The notes under the pieces are model-generated. The model was not told the origin of the DNA. It searched no databases and saw only the letters and a list, made by a program, of their open reading frames with translations. Shown piece after piece: positions 1-9,570 of a stretch of DNA of 37,024 bases. The number at the start of each line of letters is the position of its first letter. Positions within the stretch are counted from its first letter, which is position 1. The translations under genes and the position numbers were made by a program. This stretch comes from Candidatus Berkelbacteria bacterium. Its GTDB lineage: Bacteria > Patescibacteriota > UBA1384 > JACPKC01. Location: assembly GCA_016198415.1 (NCBI GenBank), contig JACQIO010000024.1, forward strand, positions 1-37,024, read 5' to 3'.

Positions 1-2
1 CC

Positions 3-170
3 GCTGCCGAACTGCCGCTCGTGCTGATGAGTGGGGAGTGGTGGCAGTATCTGCGTGACGTGCTCGTGGCGAGTGTCTTGACGTTCCCCATCGTGAGTGT
101 CACCCATCGTGTCCAGCACTTCCGACGCGCTGGGCTCCAGTTGGCGAGGGAGTACCATGTCGATCTTTGA
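3..170 (+). CDS. C-terminal fragment of a membrane protein, probably MreD (5' end outside window)
   Basis: Open frame from position 3, ...ELPLVLMSGEWWQYLRDVLVASVLTFPIVSVTHRVQHFRRAGLQLAREYHVDL*, overlapping the PBP2 start by 14 nt; MreD usually precedes PBP2. Identity rests on synteny. Confidence 0.45.
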   Translation, partial: AAELPLVLMSGEWWQYLRDVLVASVLTFPIVSVTHRVQHFRRAGLQLAREYHVDL

Positions 171-2049
171 GCCAGGTGGGACGTTTGGATTCCTCCGTCG
201 GTCCGGCGCGGAGTTCAACTGGGTGTTGGACGAGCCAGCAGCCGAGGAGCCTGCCTCGTGGCACCGGGTTGGTCTGGGGCACTTGATTCTCATGGTCCTC
301 GTCACGGCCAGCCTGGTGGTTCGCCTCTTGTTTCTCCAGGTCAGTCAGGCCACGGACAACCAACTCTTGGCGGCGGGAAACCGGATCCGAAATCGGCTGA
401 TTGAGCCGCCACGCGGCCTCATCGTTGATCGCAATGGCGTGGTGATTGCCAAGAACGCCGCGGAGTTTGCCGTTGAACTGACACCCGCTGATTTGCCTCG
501 GGAACAGCCTCTGCGTCAAGCGGTCTACGATGCCGTTGCCACGCTGCTGACCTACGATCGGGCCCGTCTGATTGCCGAGGTTGAGGCCGAAGGACTCTTC
601 TCGCTCCACCCGCTCATCCTGGCCGAACACTTGAGCCACGAGCAGTCAATTGTGCTCAAGGTCCTGCTCCAGGATCTCCCGGGAGTCCGGGTGATCAACC
701 GGGCCCGCCGTGAGTACGAGCGGGCGCCGGGGCTGGCGCACCTCTTGGGCTACACTGGGCAGAGCAGCGATCCAGCGCTCCTGACAAAGCCCGGGTACAG
801 CGCGGTCAGTCGGGTTGGGCGGGCGGGCGTGGAGGCAACGTACGAAGCGGTAGTCCGCGGGAGCTCCGGCGTTGAGCAAGTTGAGGTTGACTCACGTGGC
901 CACCTCGAGCGGATCATCGGCCAGCAACCGCCGGTTGCAGGGGAAACGCTCGCCTTAACCGTGGACCTCGAGTTCCAGCGGGTGCTCGGCGAGCGTCTCG
1001 CCCGGGCAATCGAGGAGGCCAAGGCGCGGGCGGGCGTGGCGGTGGCCCTCGACCCCAGGGATGGCGGTATTGTGGCCATGGTCAGCCTGCCCGACTACGA
1101 CAACAACGAGTTCTCACTCGGCCTCTCTGAGGAGCGGTATGCGGCGCTGCTGGCTGATGAGCGGGACATCTTCACCAATCGGGCGATTGCTGGCGTCTAC
1201 CCGTCCGGTTCGGTGATCAAGCCGGTCGTAGCGGCGGCTGGCTTGGCTGATGGGCGGATCTCCGCAGACACCACGATTGATGCGCCGGCGCAGATTGAGA
1301 TTGGGGAGTTCATCTTTCCCGACTGGAAACGTCATGGCCTGACCGATGTCCGGAAGGCACTGGCCGTCTCGTCCAACGTGTTCTTCTACGCCGTTGGCGG
1401 CGGCTGGGACAAGATCCACGGCTTGGGCGCTGAGCGACTCGGTCACTACCTGGAGCTTTTTGGCTTTGGCAGGGTGAGTGGGATTGATCTTGGAGGCGAG
1501 GTGGCTGGTCTCGTGCCGAGCCCCGAGTGGAAGCAGGCGGTCAAGGGTGAACCGTGGTATCTCGGTGACACCTACCACCTCGCCATTGGTCAGGGCGATC
1601 TGCTTGTGACGCCGCTCCAGGTAGCGAACGCGATTGGGTCGATCGCGAACGGTGGTCGGCTACTGGAGCCCCACCTCGTGCGAGCGACGCTACCGGCCGA
1701 GTCTGACCCAGCCGATGTCGCCCGGGCGGACTCGGTGCCGCCAACGGTGACCAACGATGCGCTCGTGGCACCAGCCGTCCTCCAGGTGGTTCGGGAGGGC
1801 ATGCGGCAGGCGGTTGAGTCTGGATCAGCCCGTCCGCTCCAAGCGCTCCCCGTCACCGCAGCGGCCAAGACCGGGACGGCCCAGTTCAGCACTGCCGAGG
1901 CCACCCATGCCTGGTTCTCCGCCTTTGCGCCCTACGAGAACCCCGAACTTGTCCTGGCCATCCTCATTGAGGGCGGTGGGGCTGGGAATGAGGTGGCGTT
2001 GCCGGTCGCCCTCGATGCGTTGGCGTGGTACTTTCGACCAGCGACTTGA
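157..2049 (+). CDS. mrdA: Penicillin-binding protein 2 (class B PBP, peptidoglycan transpeptidase)
   Basis: SVIK (SxxK), SSN (SxN) and KTGTAQ (KTG) motifs, N-terminal TM helix and dimerisation domain. Start taken as ATG 157 rather than GTG 97. Confidence 0.93.
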   Translation: MSIFEPGGTFGFLRRSGAEFNWVLDEPAAEEPASWHRVGLGHLILMVLVTASLVVRLLFLQVSQATDNQLLAAGNRIRNRLIEPPRGLIVDRNGVVIAKNAAEFAVELTPADLPREQPLRQAVYDAVATLLTYDRARLIAEVEAEGLFSLHPLILAEHLSHEQSIVLKVLLQDLPGVRVINRARREYERAPGLAHLLGYTGQSSDPALLTKPGYSAVSRVGRAGVEATYEAVVRGSSGVEQVEVDSRGHLERIIGQQPPVAGETLALTVDLEFQRVLGERLARAIEEAKARAGVAVALDPRDGGIVAMVSLPDYDNNEFSLGLSEERYAALLADERDIFTNRAIAGVYPSGSVIKPVVAAAGLADGRISADTTIDAPAQIEIGEFIFPDWKRHGLTDVRKALAVSSNVFFYAVGGGWDKIHGLGAERLGHYLELFGFGRVSGIDLGGEVAGLVPSPEWKQAVKGEPWYLGDTYHLAIGQGDLLVTPLQVANAIGSIANGGRLLEPHLVRATLPAESDPADVARADSVPPTVTNDALVAPAVLQVVREGMRQAVESGSARPLQALPVTAAAKTGTAQFSTAEATHAWFSAFAPYENPELVLAILIEGGGAGNEVALPVALDALAWYFRPAT

Positions 2050-2063
2050 CCCACCCCGCGACG

Positions 2064-2075
2064 CTCCGTATACTC
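2064..2075 (+). promoter_or_regulatory. Putative -10 box (TATACT 2069-2074) upstream of greA
   Basis: CCGTATACTCCC, one of a set of similar boxes upstream of genes in this window. Confidence 0.45.
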
Positions 2076-2110
2076 CCATGGCAATAGCGACCGAACGGAG
2101 AGGATACGCG

Positions 2111-2572
2111 ATGGTGCAAGTCTATCAAATCACGCAGGAGGGCCTCGAGAAGCTCAAAGAGGAGCTCCGGAAACTCAAGACCGTCGATCGACCACAGACG
2201 GTCAAGCGGATGGCCGCCGCGCGGGAGCTTGGTGATCTCTCCGAGAACGCTGACTACCACGATGCTCGGGAGCAGCTGGCCTTTATTGAGGGGCGGATCG
2301 AAGAAGTCGAGTCCATGATCAACCGGGCGGAGGTGGTGACCAGGAAGGCCGGCTCAAAGACGGTCCAAATTGGAAGCCGGGTGTCCGTGACGCTCAACGG
2401 GACCAAGCACACGTATGAGATCGTTGGGTCGAACGAAGGTGATCCAGCCCAGGGGAAGCTCTCGATCGAGTCTCCAGTTGGCAGCGCTCTCCTCGGGCAC
2501 AGTCACGGGGAAACGGTCTCTGTGAAGACGCCGGCCGGCATGGTCACGTATAGCATCGATACCGTCGCGTAG
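2111..2572 (+). CDS. greA: Transcription elongation factor GreA
   Basis: 153 aa with GreA coiled coil (ELGDLSENADYHDAREQLAFIEGRIEEVE) and C-terminal domain; SD ggagagg upstream; ATG 2111 is internal to the longer listed ORF. Confidence 0.95.
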   Translation: MVQVYQITQEGLEKLKEELRKLKTVDRPQTVKRMAAARELGDLSENADYHDAREQLAFIEGRIEEVESMINRAEVVTRKAGSKTVQIGSRVSVTLNGTKHTYEIVGSNEGDPAQGKLSIESPVGSALLGHSHGETVSVKTPAGMVTYSIDTVA

Positions 2573-2636
2573 GTGAGTCTCTCCGCTGTGCACTAGCGTT
2601 GAGAACAGGTGTGGTGTGTGGTAGCATACACGCACC

Positions 2637-4130
2637 ATGAGCGAGCAGAACACCCGCAGCGATCACATGGTGGCTGACCGACGAGCCAAGCTTGAGGCCT
2701 TGCGTGGCCGCGGCATCGATCCCTTTCCGGCCGTCGTAACCCGGGCGGAGCGGATCGAACAGCTCCGAGCGGCAGGGAACGATGTTCAGGCGTCCGTCGC
2801 CGGTCGACTGATCGCAGTCCGGGAGCACGGCAAAACCATCTTTGCCGACCTGGCGGATGAGTCGGGTTGCATTCAGCTGTCCTGGAAAGCGGACGAGTTG
2901 CCAGCCGAGGAGTTTGCACTGGTCAAACTGCTTGATCCCGGCGATTTCCTGGCGGTCCAGGGGACGACGTTCACCACCAAGATGGGCGAATTGACCGTCC
3001 TCGTCACATCCCACCAAGTCTTGGCGAAGGCGCTCCGGCCAGCCCCCCGGTCCTGGCAAGAGTTTGCCAACATTGAAGAGCGGTATCGGAACCGCCCCAT
3101 TGACCTCCTCGCTCACCCCGCGGTCAAGCAGGTCTTTGCGCAGCGATCCAAGATCATTCAAGCGATCCGGGCGTTTCTCGACGACCACGACTTCATTGAG
3201 GTAGACACGCCGATCCTCCAGCCACTCTACGGTGGCGGCGCCGCTCGGCCGTTCGTCAGTCAGTTGAACGATCTGGATATGAAGGTCTACTTGGCGATCG
3301 CCAAAGAGCTCTATCTCAAGCGCCTGGTCGTGGGTGGCTTTGAGCGGGTCTACGAGATGAACCGGGTGTTTCGGAACGAAGGGATCGACGCCACCCATAA
3401 TCCCGAGTTCACCATGCTGGAAACGATGTGGGCGTTCGTTGACTACCATGCCAACATGGATCTGTTTGAGGAGCTCGTCGAGTCCGTGGCCAACCGTGTC
3501 CTGGGAACCACGCGGATCACCTATCAAGGGACCGACATTGAGCTGGGGCGTCCGTGGAAACGGTGCTCCATGCGTGACGCCCTCAAAGAGTTTGCGGACC
3601 TTGATGTCGACGACCTGTCGGACACCGCTCTGCAGGACGTCCTGGGGAAGCAACACCTCAAGCTTGACGGCGAGTATCGACGCGGCCTGGCGATTGAGGC
3701 GATCTTCTCACACCTGGTTGAGCCGCAGCTCATTCAGCCCACGATCGTGTACAATTACCCAGCTGATACCTCACCCTTTGCCAAGCGCATGGCCGGCCAG
3801 CCAGACTGGGTGGAGCGGTTTGAGCCGTACATCTACGGCTGGGAGATGGGCAACAACTACACCGAGCTGAACGATCCCGACGAGTTGAAGCGCGTCTTTC
3901 GTGAGCAGGCTGAGTTTCAGCAACGTGGGGATGAGGAAGCTGCTCCCTACGATGAAGACTTTGTCCAGGCTCTGGAGTACGGGATGCCACCCACCTCAGG
4001 ACTGGGTCTGGGTGTCGATCGGCTGATCATGCTCCTCACGAACGCTGCCTCAATCAAAGATGTCGTCTTCTTCCCGTTCATGAAGCCACGCGGTGGTCAG
4101 TCACAGCCGGAGGCGGGCGATCATGCTTGA
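2637..4130 (+). CDS. lysS: Lysine--tRNA ligase, class II
   Basis: OB-fold N-domain plus class II motifs (FRNEGIDATHNPEFTMLE; SGLGLGVDRLIMLL). Confidence 0.95.
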   Translation: MSEQNTRSDHMVADRRAKLEALRGRGIDPFPAVVTRAERIEQLRAAGNDVQASVAGRLIAVREHGKTIFADLADESGCIQLSWKADELPAEEFALVKLLDPGDFLAVQGTTFTTKMGELTVLVTSHQVLAKALRPAPRSWQEFANIEERYRNRPIDLLAHPAVKQVFAQRSKIIQAIRAFLDDHDFIEVDTPILQPLYGGGAARPFVSQLNDLDMKVYLAIAKELYLKRLVVGGFERVYEMNRVFRNEGIDATHNPEFTMLETMWAFVDYHANMDLFEELVESVANRVLGTTRITYQGTDIELGRPWKRCSMRDALKEFADLDVDDLSDTALQDVLGKQHLKLDGEYRRGLAIEAIFSHLVEPQLIQPTIVYNYPADTSPFAKRMAGQPDWVERFEPYIYGWEMGNNYTELNDPDELKRVFREQAEFQQRGDEEAAPYDEDFVQALEYGMPPTSGLGLGVDRLIMLLTNAASIKDVVFFPFMKPRGGQSQPEAGDHA

Positions 4131-5397
4131 TATCCAATTCATCCGCACGCATACGTCAGACGTTCGTGAGGCGATTACGCAGAAGCAGATCGACCTCGAT
4201 CTCGACGCGCTCCTGCGCCTCGATGAGGAACGTCGGTCTCTCATCCAAGAGCGCGACGCGCTCCTGGCGGAGCGGAATCGACTCGACGTTGCCACAGCCA
4301 AAGAGCGGGGCCCCAAGATCAAGGACGAACTCCACACCATCGAGCCCCGGCTGGCTGAGGTCGAGGCTCAGTTTCACAACCTCTTGCTCTTGGTGCCGCA
4401 AATCCCAGCAACGGATGTGCCCGTGGGCGATGCCAGCGCCTCGGTTGAGGTGAGGCAGTGGGGCGAGCCACCGGTCTTCGACTTTGCGCCCAAGGATCAC
4501 ATGCATCTTGGCACGTCACTCGACCTGATTGATCTCGAGCGGGGGGTGGAGGTGTCTGGCTTCCGCGGCTACTACCTCAAAAACGAGGCCGTCCTCATCC
4601 ACTACGGTCTCATGCAGCTAGGACTTGAGCTGATGCGAGCCCGGGGGTTTACGCTCATGGCCACACCCACCAAGATTCGTGAGTTTGCCCTCGTTGGCTC
4701 GGGACACTTTCCAGCCGGCCGAGCCGAGGTCTACCAGATTGGCAATGCGGCTCGCTTGCGCGATGAGAGCGAGAAAGAAGATGCATTCTTAGCCGGTACG
4801 GCCGAACCGTCGCTCCTGGCGTACTATGCTCACCAAACAGTGGACGAACGTGAACTGCCTATCCGGGTCTGTGGGATCTCGCCGTGCTACCGAAGCGAGA
4901 TTGGCGGCTACGGCCAGGATACCAAGGGGCTCTACCGTATCCACGAGTTCATGAAGGTCGAGCAGGTGGTCATTGCGCCCGCCGATGAGGCGGTGCAGCA
5001 GCAGCTCTTTGACGAGATGCTCGCCATTGCCGAGGAGCTCCTCCAGTCGCTCGAGCTGCCGTACCATGTCATCGACACAGCCACGGGCGACATGGGGGTA
5101 GGCAAGGTGCGGATGTACGACATCGAGACGTGGATGCCGAGCCGCGCAAGCTACGGCGAGACCCATTCGTGCTCAATGCTCGGCGACTGGCAGGCGCGTC
5201 GGCTCGGGATCAAGTACCGGGCCGCTGACGGCGAGAAACGCTACGCCTACACGCTCAACAACACCGTCATTGCCTCCCCAAGGATCCTGATCGCGCTTCT
5301 GGAGAACTTCCAGCAAGCCGATGGTTCTGTCCGTATCCCCAAGCCGCTCCAGCGCTTTGTAGGCACAGACCGTCTAACCAGTAAGGAAAGGAGCTAG
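4123..5397 (+). CDS. serS: Serine--tRNA ligase
   Basis: N-terminal coiled-coil arm, GISPCYRSEIGGYGQDTKGLYRIHEFMKVEQ motif 2, C-terminal TLNNTVIASPRILIALLENFQ; overlaps lysS by 8 nt. Confidence 0.95.
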   Translation: MLDIQFIRTHTSDVREAITQKQIDLDLDALLRLDEERRSLIQERDALLAERNRLDVATAKERGPKIKDELHTIEPRLAEVEAQFHNLLLLVPQIPATDVPVGDASASVEVRQWGEPPVFDFAPKDHMHLGTSLDLIDLERGVEVSGFRGYYLKNEAVLIHYGLMQLGLELMRARGFTLMATPTKIREFALVGSGHFPAGRAEVYQIGNAARLRDESEKEDAFLAGTAEPSLLAYYAHQTVDERELPIRVCGISPCYRSEIGGYGQDTKGLYRIHEFMKVEQVVIAPADEAVQQQLFDEMLAIAEELLQSLELPYHVIDTATGDMGVGKVRMYDIETWMPSRASYGETHSCSMLGDWQARRLGIKYRAADGEKRYAYTLNNTVIASPRILIALLENFQQADGSVRIPKPLQRFVGTDRLTSKERS

Positions 5398-5399
5398 CC

Positions 5400-5816
5400 A
5401 TGCGCGTCACTCTCCAACTCCTCGACAAGGAACACAAGGTGAGCCGAAAGATTCAAGAGGCGGCCGTCACTCAATTTCAGAAGCTCGAACGCTACGTGCC
5501 GGATCCGAGCCATGTTGATCTTCGGCTCGAACACATCCACAGCGCTCGCAAGGGCAAGACTCACTACGTCCACGTCTCAGTCGCGGTTCCCAAAGAACCC
5601 CGGACTTTCCATGCCGAGGCCTTGGCGGAAGACTTCCGCACGGCCCTGGATCGTCTCTACCACAAGGCCGAGACACACGTTCGTCGACGCCACGAGAAGC
5701 TGGTCAGACAGCAGCGCTCCAGTCTCCGAAAAGAGCACATCGCGGCGCGACTCCGCGCGACCCTCTCGGCCCCCAAGCGACTCTTGGGCAGCATTCGCCG
5801 TTCGCGCCGTTCGTAA
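5400..5816 (+). CDS. hpf: Ribosome hibernation promoting factor / sigma-54 modulation family protein
   Basis: 138 aa HPF/YfiA-like fold pattern followed by an Arg/Lys-rich C-terminal tail; directly upstream of secA (TAATG overlap). Confidence 0.8.
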   Translation: MRVTLQLLDKEHKVSRKIQEAAVTQFQKLERYVPDPSHVDLRLEHIHSARKGKTHYVHVSVAVPKEPRTFHAEALAEDFRTALDRLYHKAETHVRRRHEKLVRQQRSSLRKEHIAARLRATLSAPKRLLGSIRRSRRS

Positions 5817-8578
5817 TGTCGTTCTTCCAAAGCCTCTTTGGAAACGGCAATACGGCTGAGCTCAAGAAGCTCGATTCAATCGTCGTGGCCATCAACGCAC
5901 TCGAACCCGAGCTCGAGCAGCTTGACGACCGTGAGATCCGTAGTCGGTGGGAACAGACCCGAGAGATGGTCCAGGCCTCTCCCGAGGAAGCACGCGCCGC
6001 TCAATTGGACGAGCACCTCCCCCTCGCATTCGCATGCGTTCGTGAAATGAGTAAACGCACGCTTGGCCTCCGCCACTTTGATGTCCAACTCCTCGGTGGG
6101 ATCGTCCTCCACCGTGGCACGATTGCCGAGATGCGGACCGGCGAGGGAAAAACGCTTGTCGCCACGCTCCCGCTTGCCTTGAATGCTCTGGTGGGTGCCG
6201 GGGCTCACTTAGTGACACCAAACGATTACCTGGCCAAGACGGGTGTTCAGTGGATGGGTCCGGTCTACCACGGCTTGGGTCTCAGTGTGGCGGCGATTGG
6301 TCAACAGGGACAGAGCTGGCGCTTTGTGCCTACTTCAGAGCAAACCGAGGAGCAGCAGGCTCTGACCCACCCAGACTGGCCAACGCTCGTCCCGATTACT
6401 CGGAATGACGCCTACGCCGCTGATATCACCTACGGCACCAATAACGAGTTTGGCTTTGACTACCTGAGAGACCACATGGTCCTCGAGCCTAGGCAGTTAG
6501 TGCAGCGGGGGCTTGCCTACGCGATTGTCGATGAAGTTGACTCCATCCTCATTGATGAGGCCCGCACCCCGCTCATCATCTCGGCACCGGCGGAAGAGTC
6601 GGGCGATCTCTACGCCAAATTCGCTACGTTCGTGCATCAACTCGTCGCCGAGCAAGACTACCAAGTGAATGAGAAGGAACGCTTTGTCTCGTTGACGGAC
6701 GAGGGCATCCAGAAGATGGAGCGCTCACTGGGTGTGGAGAACATCTACGACGAACGGACCGTCCAGTACGTGCACCACTTGGAAGAGGCGCTCAAGGCCA
6801 AGGCCCTCTTTCAGCGGGACAAGGACTACGTCGTCAAGGACGGTGAGGTCATCATCGTTGACGAGTTCACGGGCCGTCTCATGCCTGGTCGGCGGTACTC
6901 GGAAGGCCTCCATCAGGCGATTGAGGCCAAAGAGGGCGTGGAGGTTCGTCAAGAGTCCCGGACGTTGGCGACCATCACCTTTCAGAACCTCTTTCGGATG
7001 TACGGGAAGCTCTCCGGGATGACGGGGACGGCCGAGACCGAGGCAGAAGAGTTTGCTAAGATCTACCACCTGGATGTGCTGGCCATCCCCACCCATCGGG
7101 ACGTGGTTCGGGAGGATCGATCCGATCTCATCTACAAGACCGAGGCGGCCAAGTTTGCTGCGATCGTTGGGGAGGTGAAGCGCCTCCGTGAGGCCGGCCG
7201 ACCGGTCCTCGTGGGAACGGCGTCGATTGAGAAGTCGGAGCGTCTCTCAAAACTTCTCAAGCAAGCAGGGATCGACCACGATGTCCTGAACGCCAAGCAG
7301 CACGAGCGCGAGGCCAAGATCATCGAGTCGGCGGGCGAGCCTGGCCGAGTCACCGTGGCCACCAACATGGCCGGTCGCGGGGTGGATATTCTCCTCGGCG
7401 GCCGGAAGCCAGGTGAGGCGGCCTCGCCCGCCGATCTTAGGGCGTGGGAGGCCTGTCACCAGGCTGTCCTTGAAGCGGGCGGGCTGGCGGTGGTGGGGAG
7501 TGAGCGGCACGAGTCGCGACGGATTGATAACCAGCTCCGTGGGCGGGCGGGACGCCAGGGAGATCCAGGCAGTTCGCAGTTCTACGTGTCCATGGAAGAC
7601 GATCTGATGCGGATCTTTGGTGGCGAGCGGATGCGGCAGCTGATGGACCGGCTCGGCCTCCCGGATGATGAGGCCATCCAACACCGGCTGGTGGCGAACT
7701 CCATCGAGCAGGCGCAGAAGCGAGTCGAGGGGCACAACTTCGACATCCGTAAGCACCTGGTAGAGTACGACGACGTGATGAATCAGCACCGCGAGGTCAT
7801 CTACCGGAAGCGGCAGAAGATTGTCGGGATGGATCCGGTCAAGGAGGCCTGGCTCCACGAGGAGATCGAGGAGCTCCTCCACGAGGACGAGCTCGGGCAG
7901 TTTCAGGCCAAGGTCCAGCAAGTCGGGGCCGAGACGTTCCGTAAGCTCGAACGGCTCGTCTACCTGCGGACCATCGACAGTCGCTGGATGGAGCACCTGG
8001 GGACCATGCAGCACCTGCGGGAAGGGATTGGCCTCAAGGGCTACGCCCAGAAAGATCCACTCGTGGAGTACAAGGATGCTGCCTTTGGGTTGTTTGAGCG
8101 TCTCAAGGATGACATTGAGAATCAGATCGTTGAGATGCTCCTCAAGCTGGAGATCAAGGATCAAGTCCCGGCTGACGTGAGTGGTGGTCCCCAGAAGCTC
8201 CAGCTCCAGGGGGCCGATCCGAGCCTAGCCGGCGGGGGGTTCCAGCTCGTTCGTCGGTCGGCGGAGTTGGCTGGATCGCCAGTGCCCGCCCAGCCAACGC
8301 AATCGCAGCTGGCGGTCTCTAAGGTAGCCGGCCGGCTTGCTCGGTCAGCTTCCAAATCACAGCTGCCGGCCGTGATTCCACCAACCTCAGCCGAGGTTGT
8401 GTCTGCCCAACCAGCAGCGACCGGGATTACCGTCAAAGTCCGAGAACGGGGAAAGGAGCGCGCCATTCAGGCGGTCGGTCCAGCTGCCTCGGCCGTGACC
8501 CCCTACGCCAAAGTCGGCCGCAATGACCCCTGTCCGTGTGGAAGCGGCAAAAAGTTTAAGAAGTGCCATGGGCAGTGA
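5816..8578 (+). CDS. secA: Preprotein translocase subunit SecA
   Basis: DEAD motor motifs (MRTGEGKTLVATLP, VDEVDSILIDEARTPLIIS), NQLRGRAGRQGDPGSSQFYVSMEDDLMR, C-terminal SEC-C zinc motif NDPCPCGSGKKFKKCHG. Confidence 0.97.
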   Translation: MSFFQSLFGNGNTAELKKLDSIVVAINALEPELEQLDDREIRSRWEQTREMVQASPEEARAAQLDEHLPLAFACVREMSKRTLGLRHFDVQLLGGIVLHRGTIAEMRTGEGKTLVATLPLALNALVGAGAHLVTPNDYLAKTGVQWMGPVYHGLGLSVAAIGQQGQSWRFVPTSEQTEEQQALTHPDWPTLVPITRNDAYAADITYGTNNEFGFDYLRDHMVLEPRQLVQRGLAYAIVDEVDSILIDEARTPLIISAPAEESGDLYAKFATFVHQLVAEQDYQVNEKERFVSLTDEGIQKMERSLGVENIYDERTVQYVHHLEEALKAKALFQRDKDYVVKDGEVIIVDEFTGRLMPGRRYSEGLHQAIEAKEGVEVRQESRTLATITFQNLFRMYGKLSGMTGTAETEAEEFAKIYHLDVLAIPTHRDVVREDRSDLIYKTEAAKFAAIVGEVKRLREAGRPVLVGTASIEKSERLSKLLKQAGIDHDVLNAKQHEREAKIIESAGEPGRVTVATNMAGRGVDILLGGRKPGEAASPADLRAWEACHQAVLEAGGLAVVGSERHESRRIDNQLRGRAGRQGDPGSSQFYVSMEDDLMRIFGGERMRQLMDRLGLPDDEAIQHRLVANSIEQAQKRVEGHNFDIRKHLVEYDDVMNQHREVIYRKRQKIVGMDPVKEAWLHEEIEELLHEDELGQFQAKVQQVGAETFRKLERLVYLRTIDSRWMEHLGTMQHLREGIGLKGYAQKDPLVEYKDAAFGLFERLKDDIENQIVEMLLKLEIKDQVPADVSGGPQKLQLQGADPSLAGGGFQLVRRSAELAGSPVPAQPTQSQLAVSKVAGRLARSASKSQLPAVIPPTSAEVVSAQPAATGITVKVRERGKERAIQAVGPAASAVTPYAKVGRNDPCPCGSGKKFKKCHGQ

Positions 8579-8969
8579 GTCACCACATCGCCAGTACCAG
8601 AAGATCGTCACTACTGGCTTTCTCATTCGTGATGGCAAGGCCCTGATTGCCAAGCGGTCAGAGACCGAGGCCTTTCTGCCTGGCTACTACGACCTACCCG
8701 GTGGGAAGTGTGAGTTTGGCGAGCATCCAGAGGTGGCCATGCAGCGGGAGTTCCGGGAAGAGACGGGGCTCGTGGTGGCGGTGATTCGTCCGTACCGAAC
8801 CTTCTCCTACCTCTCCGATGGCGATCGGCGACACACGGTTGAGATCGTCTTCCTGCTCTCAGAGCAGTCGGCCGAGCCGATCCAGCTCGGTCCCGATCAC
8901 TCAGAGGTGGCGTGGGTGACCTCGAGACTCGCTTCTCCGAGGCTTCGCGGCGCTTGGGCAGAGTGGTAA
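8568..8969 (+). CDS. NUDIX hydrolase (C-terminus possibly frameshifted)
   Basis: Full Nudix box GKCEFGEHPEVAMQREFREETGL; ATG overlaps secA stop by 11 nt. Confidence 0.88.
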   Translation: MGSESPHRQYQKIVTTGFLIRDGKALIAKRSETEAFLPGYYDLPGGKCEFGEHPEVAMQREFREETGLVVAVIRPYRTFSYLSDGDRRHTVEIVFLLSEQSAEPIQLGPDHSEVAWVTSRLASPRLRGAWAEW

Positions 8970-8982
8970 GCAAGGGGACAGC

Positions 8983-9459
8983 ATGCAGCTCCCAGTCGAA
9001 GCAAAACTCAAGGAGAAGGGGATTGTCTACCGGCTGATCCCGCTGACGGCGAACGCCTACACAGTGGCCGATGTGGTCAAGTTTGCGCAGTCCAACATCG
9101 ATCCCAACGAGATCTGTAAAACAATCGTCCTTTGCGGCAAGAAGAGTGGTGCTCAGCAGGCCGTCTTCCTCCGAGGGACCGACAAGCTCGACTTTGGGAA
9201 GCTCAAGCGGCTGTTTGGCGAGGAGATGGCGATCGCAACGGCCGAGCAGGTCAAAGAGTCGGCCGGGGTCGAACCGGGCGCGGTCTGTCCTTTCCTCCTG
9301 ACGGTCCCACTCTCCGTCGATCAGAGAGTTCTGGAGCTTGACCGCGTCAACTGTGGCTCAGGTCATCATCTCTTTGGACTGGAGTTCCAGCGTGCGGATC
9401 TCGCTCGCGGCGCGGACTACACCGCCATTGATGCGTCCAAAACCCAGCTTTCCACTTGA
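8983..9459 (+). CDS. YbaK/aminoacyl-tRNA deacylase family protein (Cys-tRNA(Pro)-type editing domain)
   Basis: FAQSNIDPNEICKTIVLCGKKSGAQQAVFLRGTDKLDFGKLKRLFG and GAVCPFLL...GSGHHLFGLEFQRADL match the YbaK/ProX pattern. Confidence 0.85.
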   Translation: MQLPVEAKLKEKGIVYRLIPLTANAYTVADVVKFAQSNIDPNEICKTIVLCGKKSGAQQAVFLRGTDKLDFGKLKRLFGEEMAIATAEQVKESAGVEPGAVCPFLLTVPLSVDQRVLELDRVNCGSGHHLFGLEFQRADLARGADYTAIDASKTQLST

Positions 9460-9470
9460 CAAGTGGAAAG
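9448..9470. repeat. Perfect palindrome, 11+1+11 (CTTTCCACTTG-A-CAAGTGGAAAG), copy 1
   Basis: Read directly; overlaps the stop codon of the YbaK-like gene; shares the 15-nt core CCACTTGACAAGTGG with copy 2. Confidence 0.9.
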
Positions 9471-9570
9471 GGGGAAGTGGATATCCCGCTTCGTTGGGTG
9501 GGTTCGATGTGCGATAGTGTAAGGGGGGTTGCATGCACGAACTCGAGACCACCATCGGCCAGTTTCTCAA

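Noticed and set aside
2544-3656. Long minus-strand ORF (370 aa) opposite lysS
   Set aside because: Fully antisense to the strongly supported lysS; a high-GC shadow ORF with no recognisable motif.
7247-8164. 305-aa minus-strand ORF opposite secA
   Set aside because: Antisense to SecA, no motifs; typical of GC-rich coding DNA.
9450-9490. TTGACA inside the repeated palindrome as a -35 promoter box
   Set aside because: No -10-like hexamer at suitable spacing downstream of either copy; TTGACA is explained by the symmetric core.
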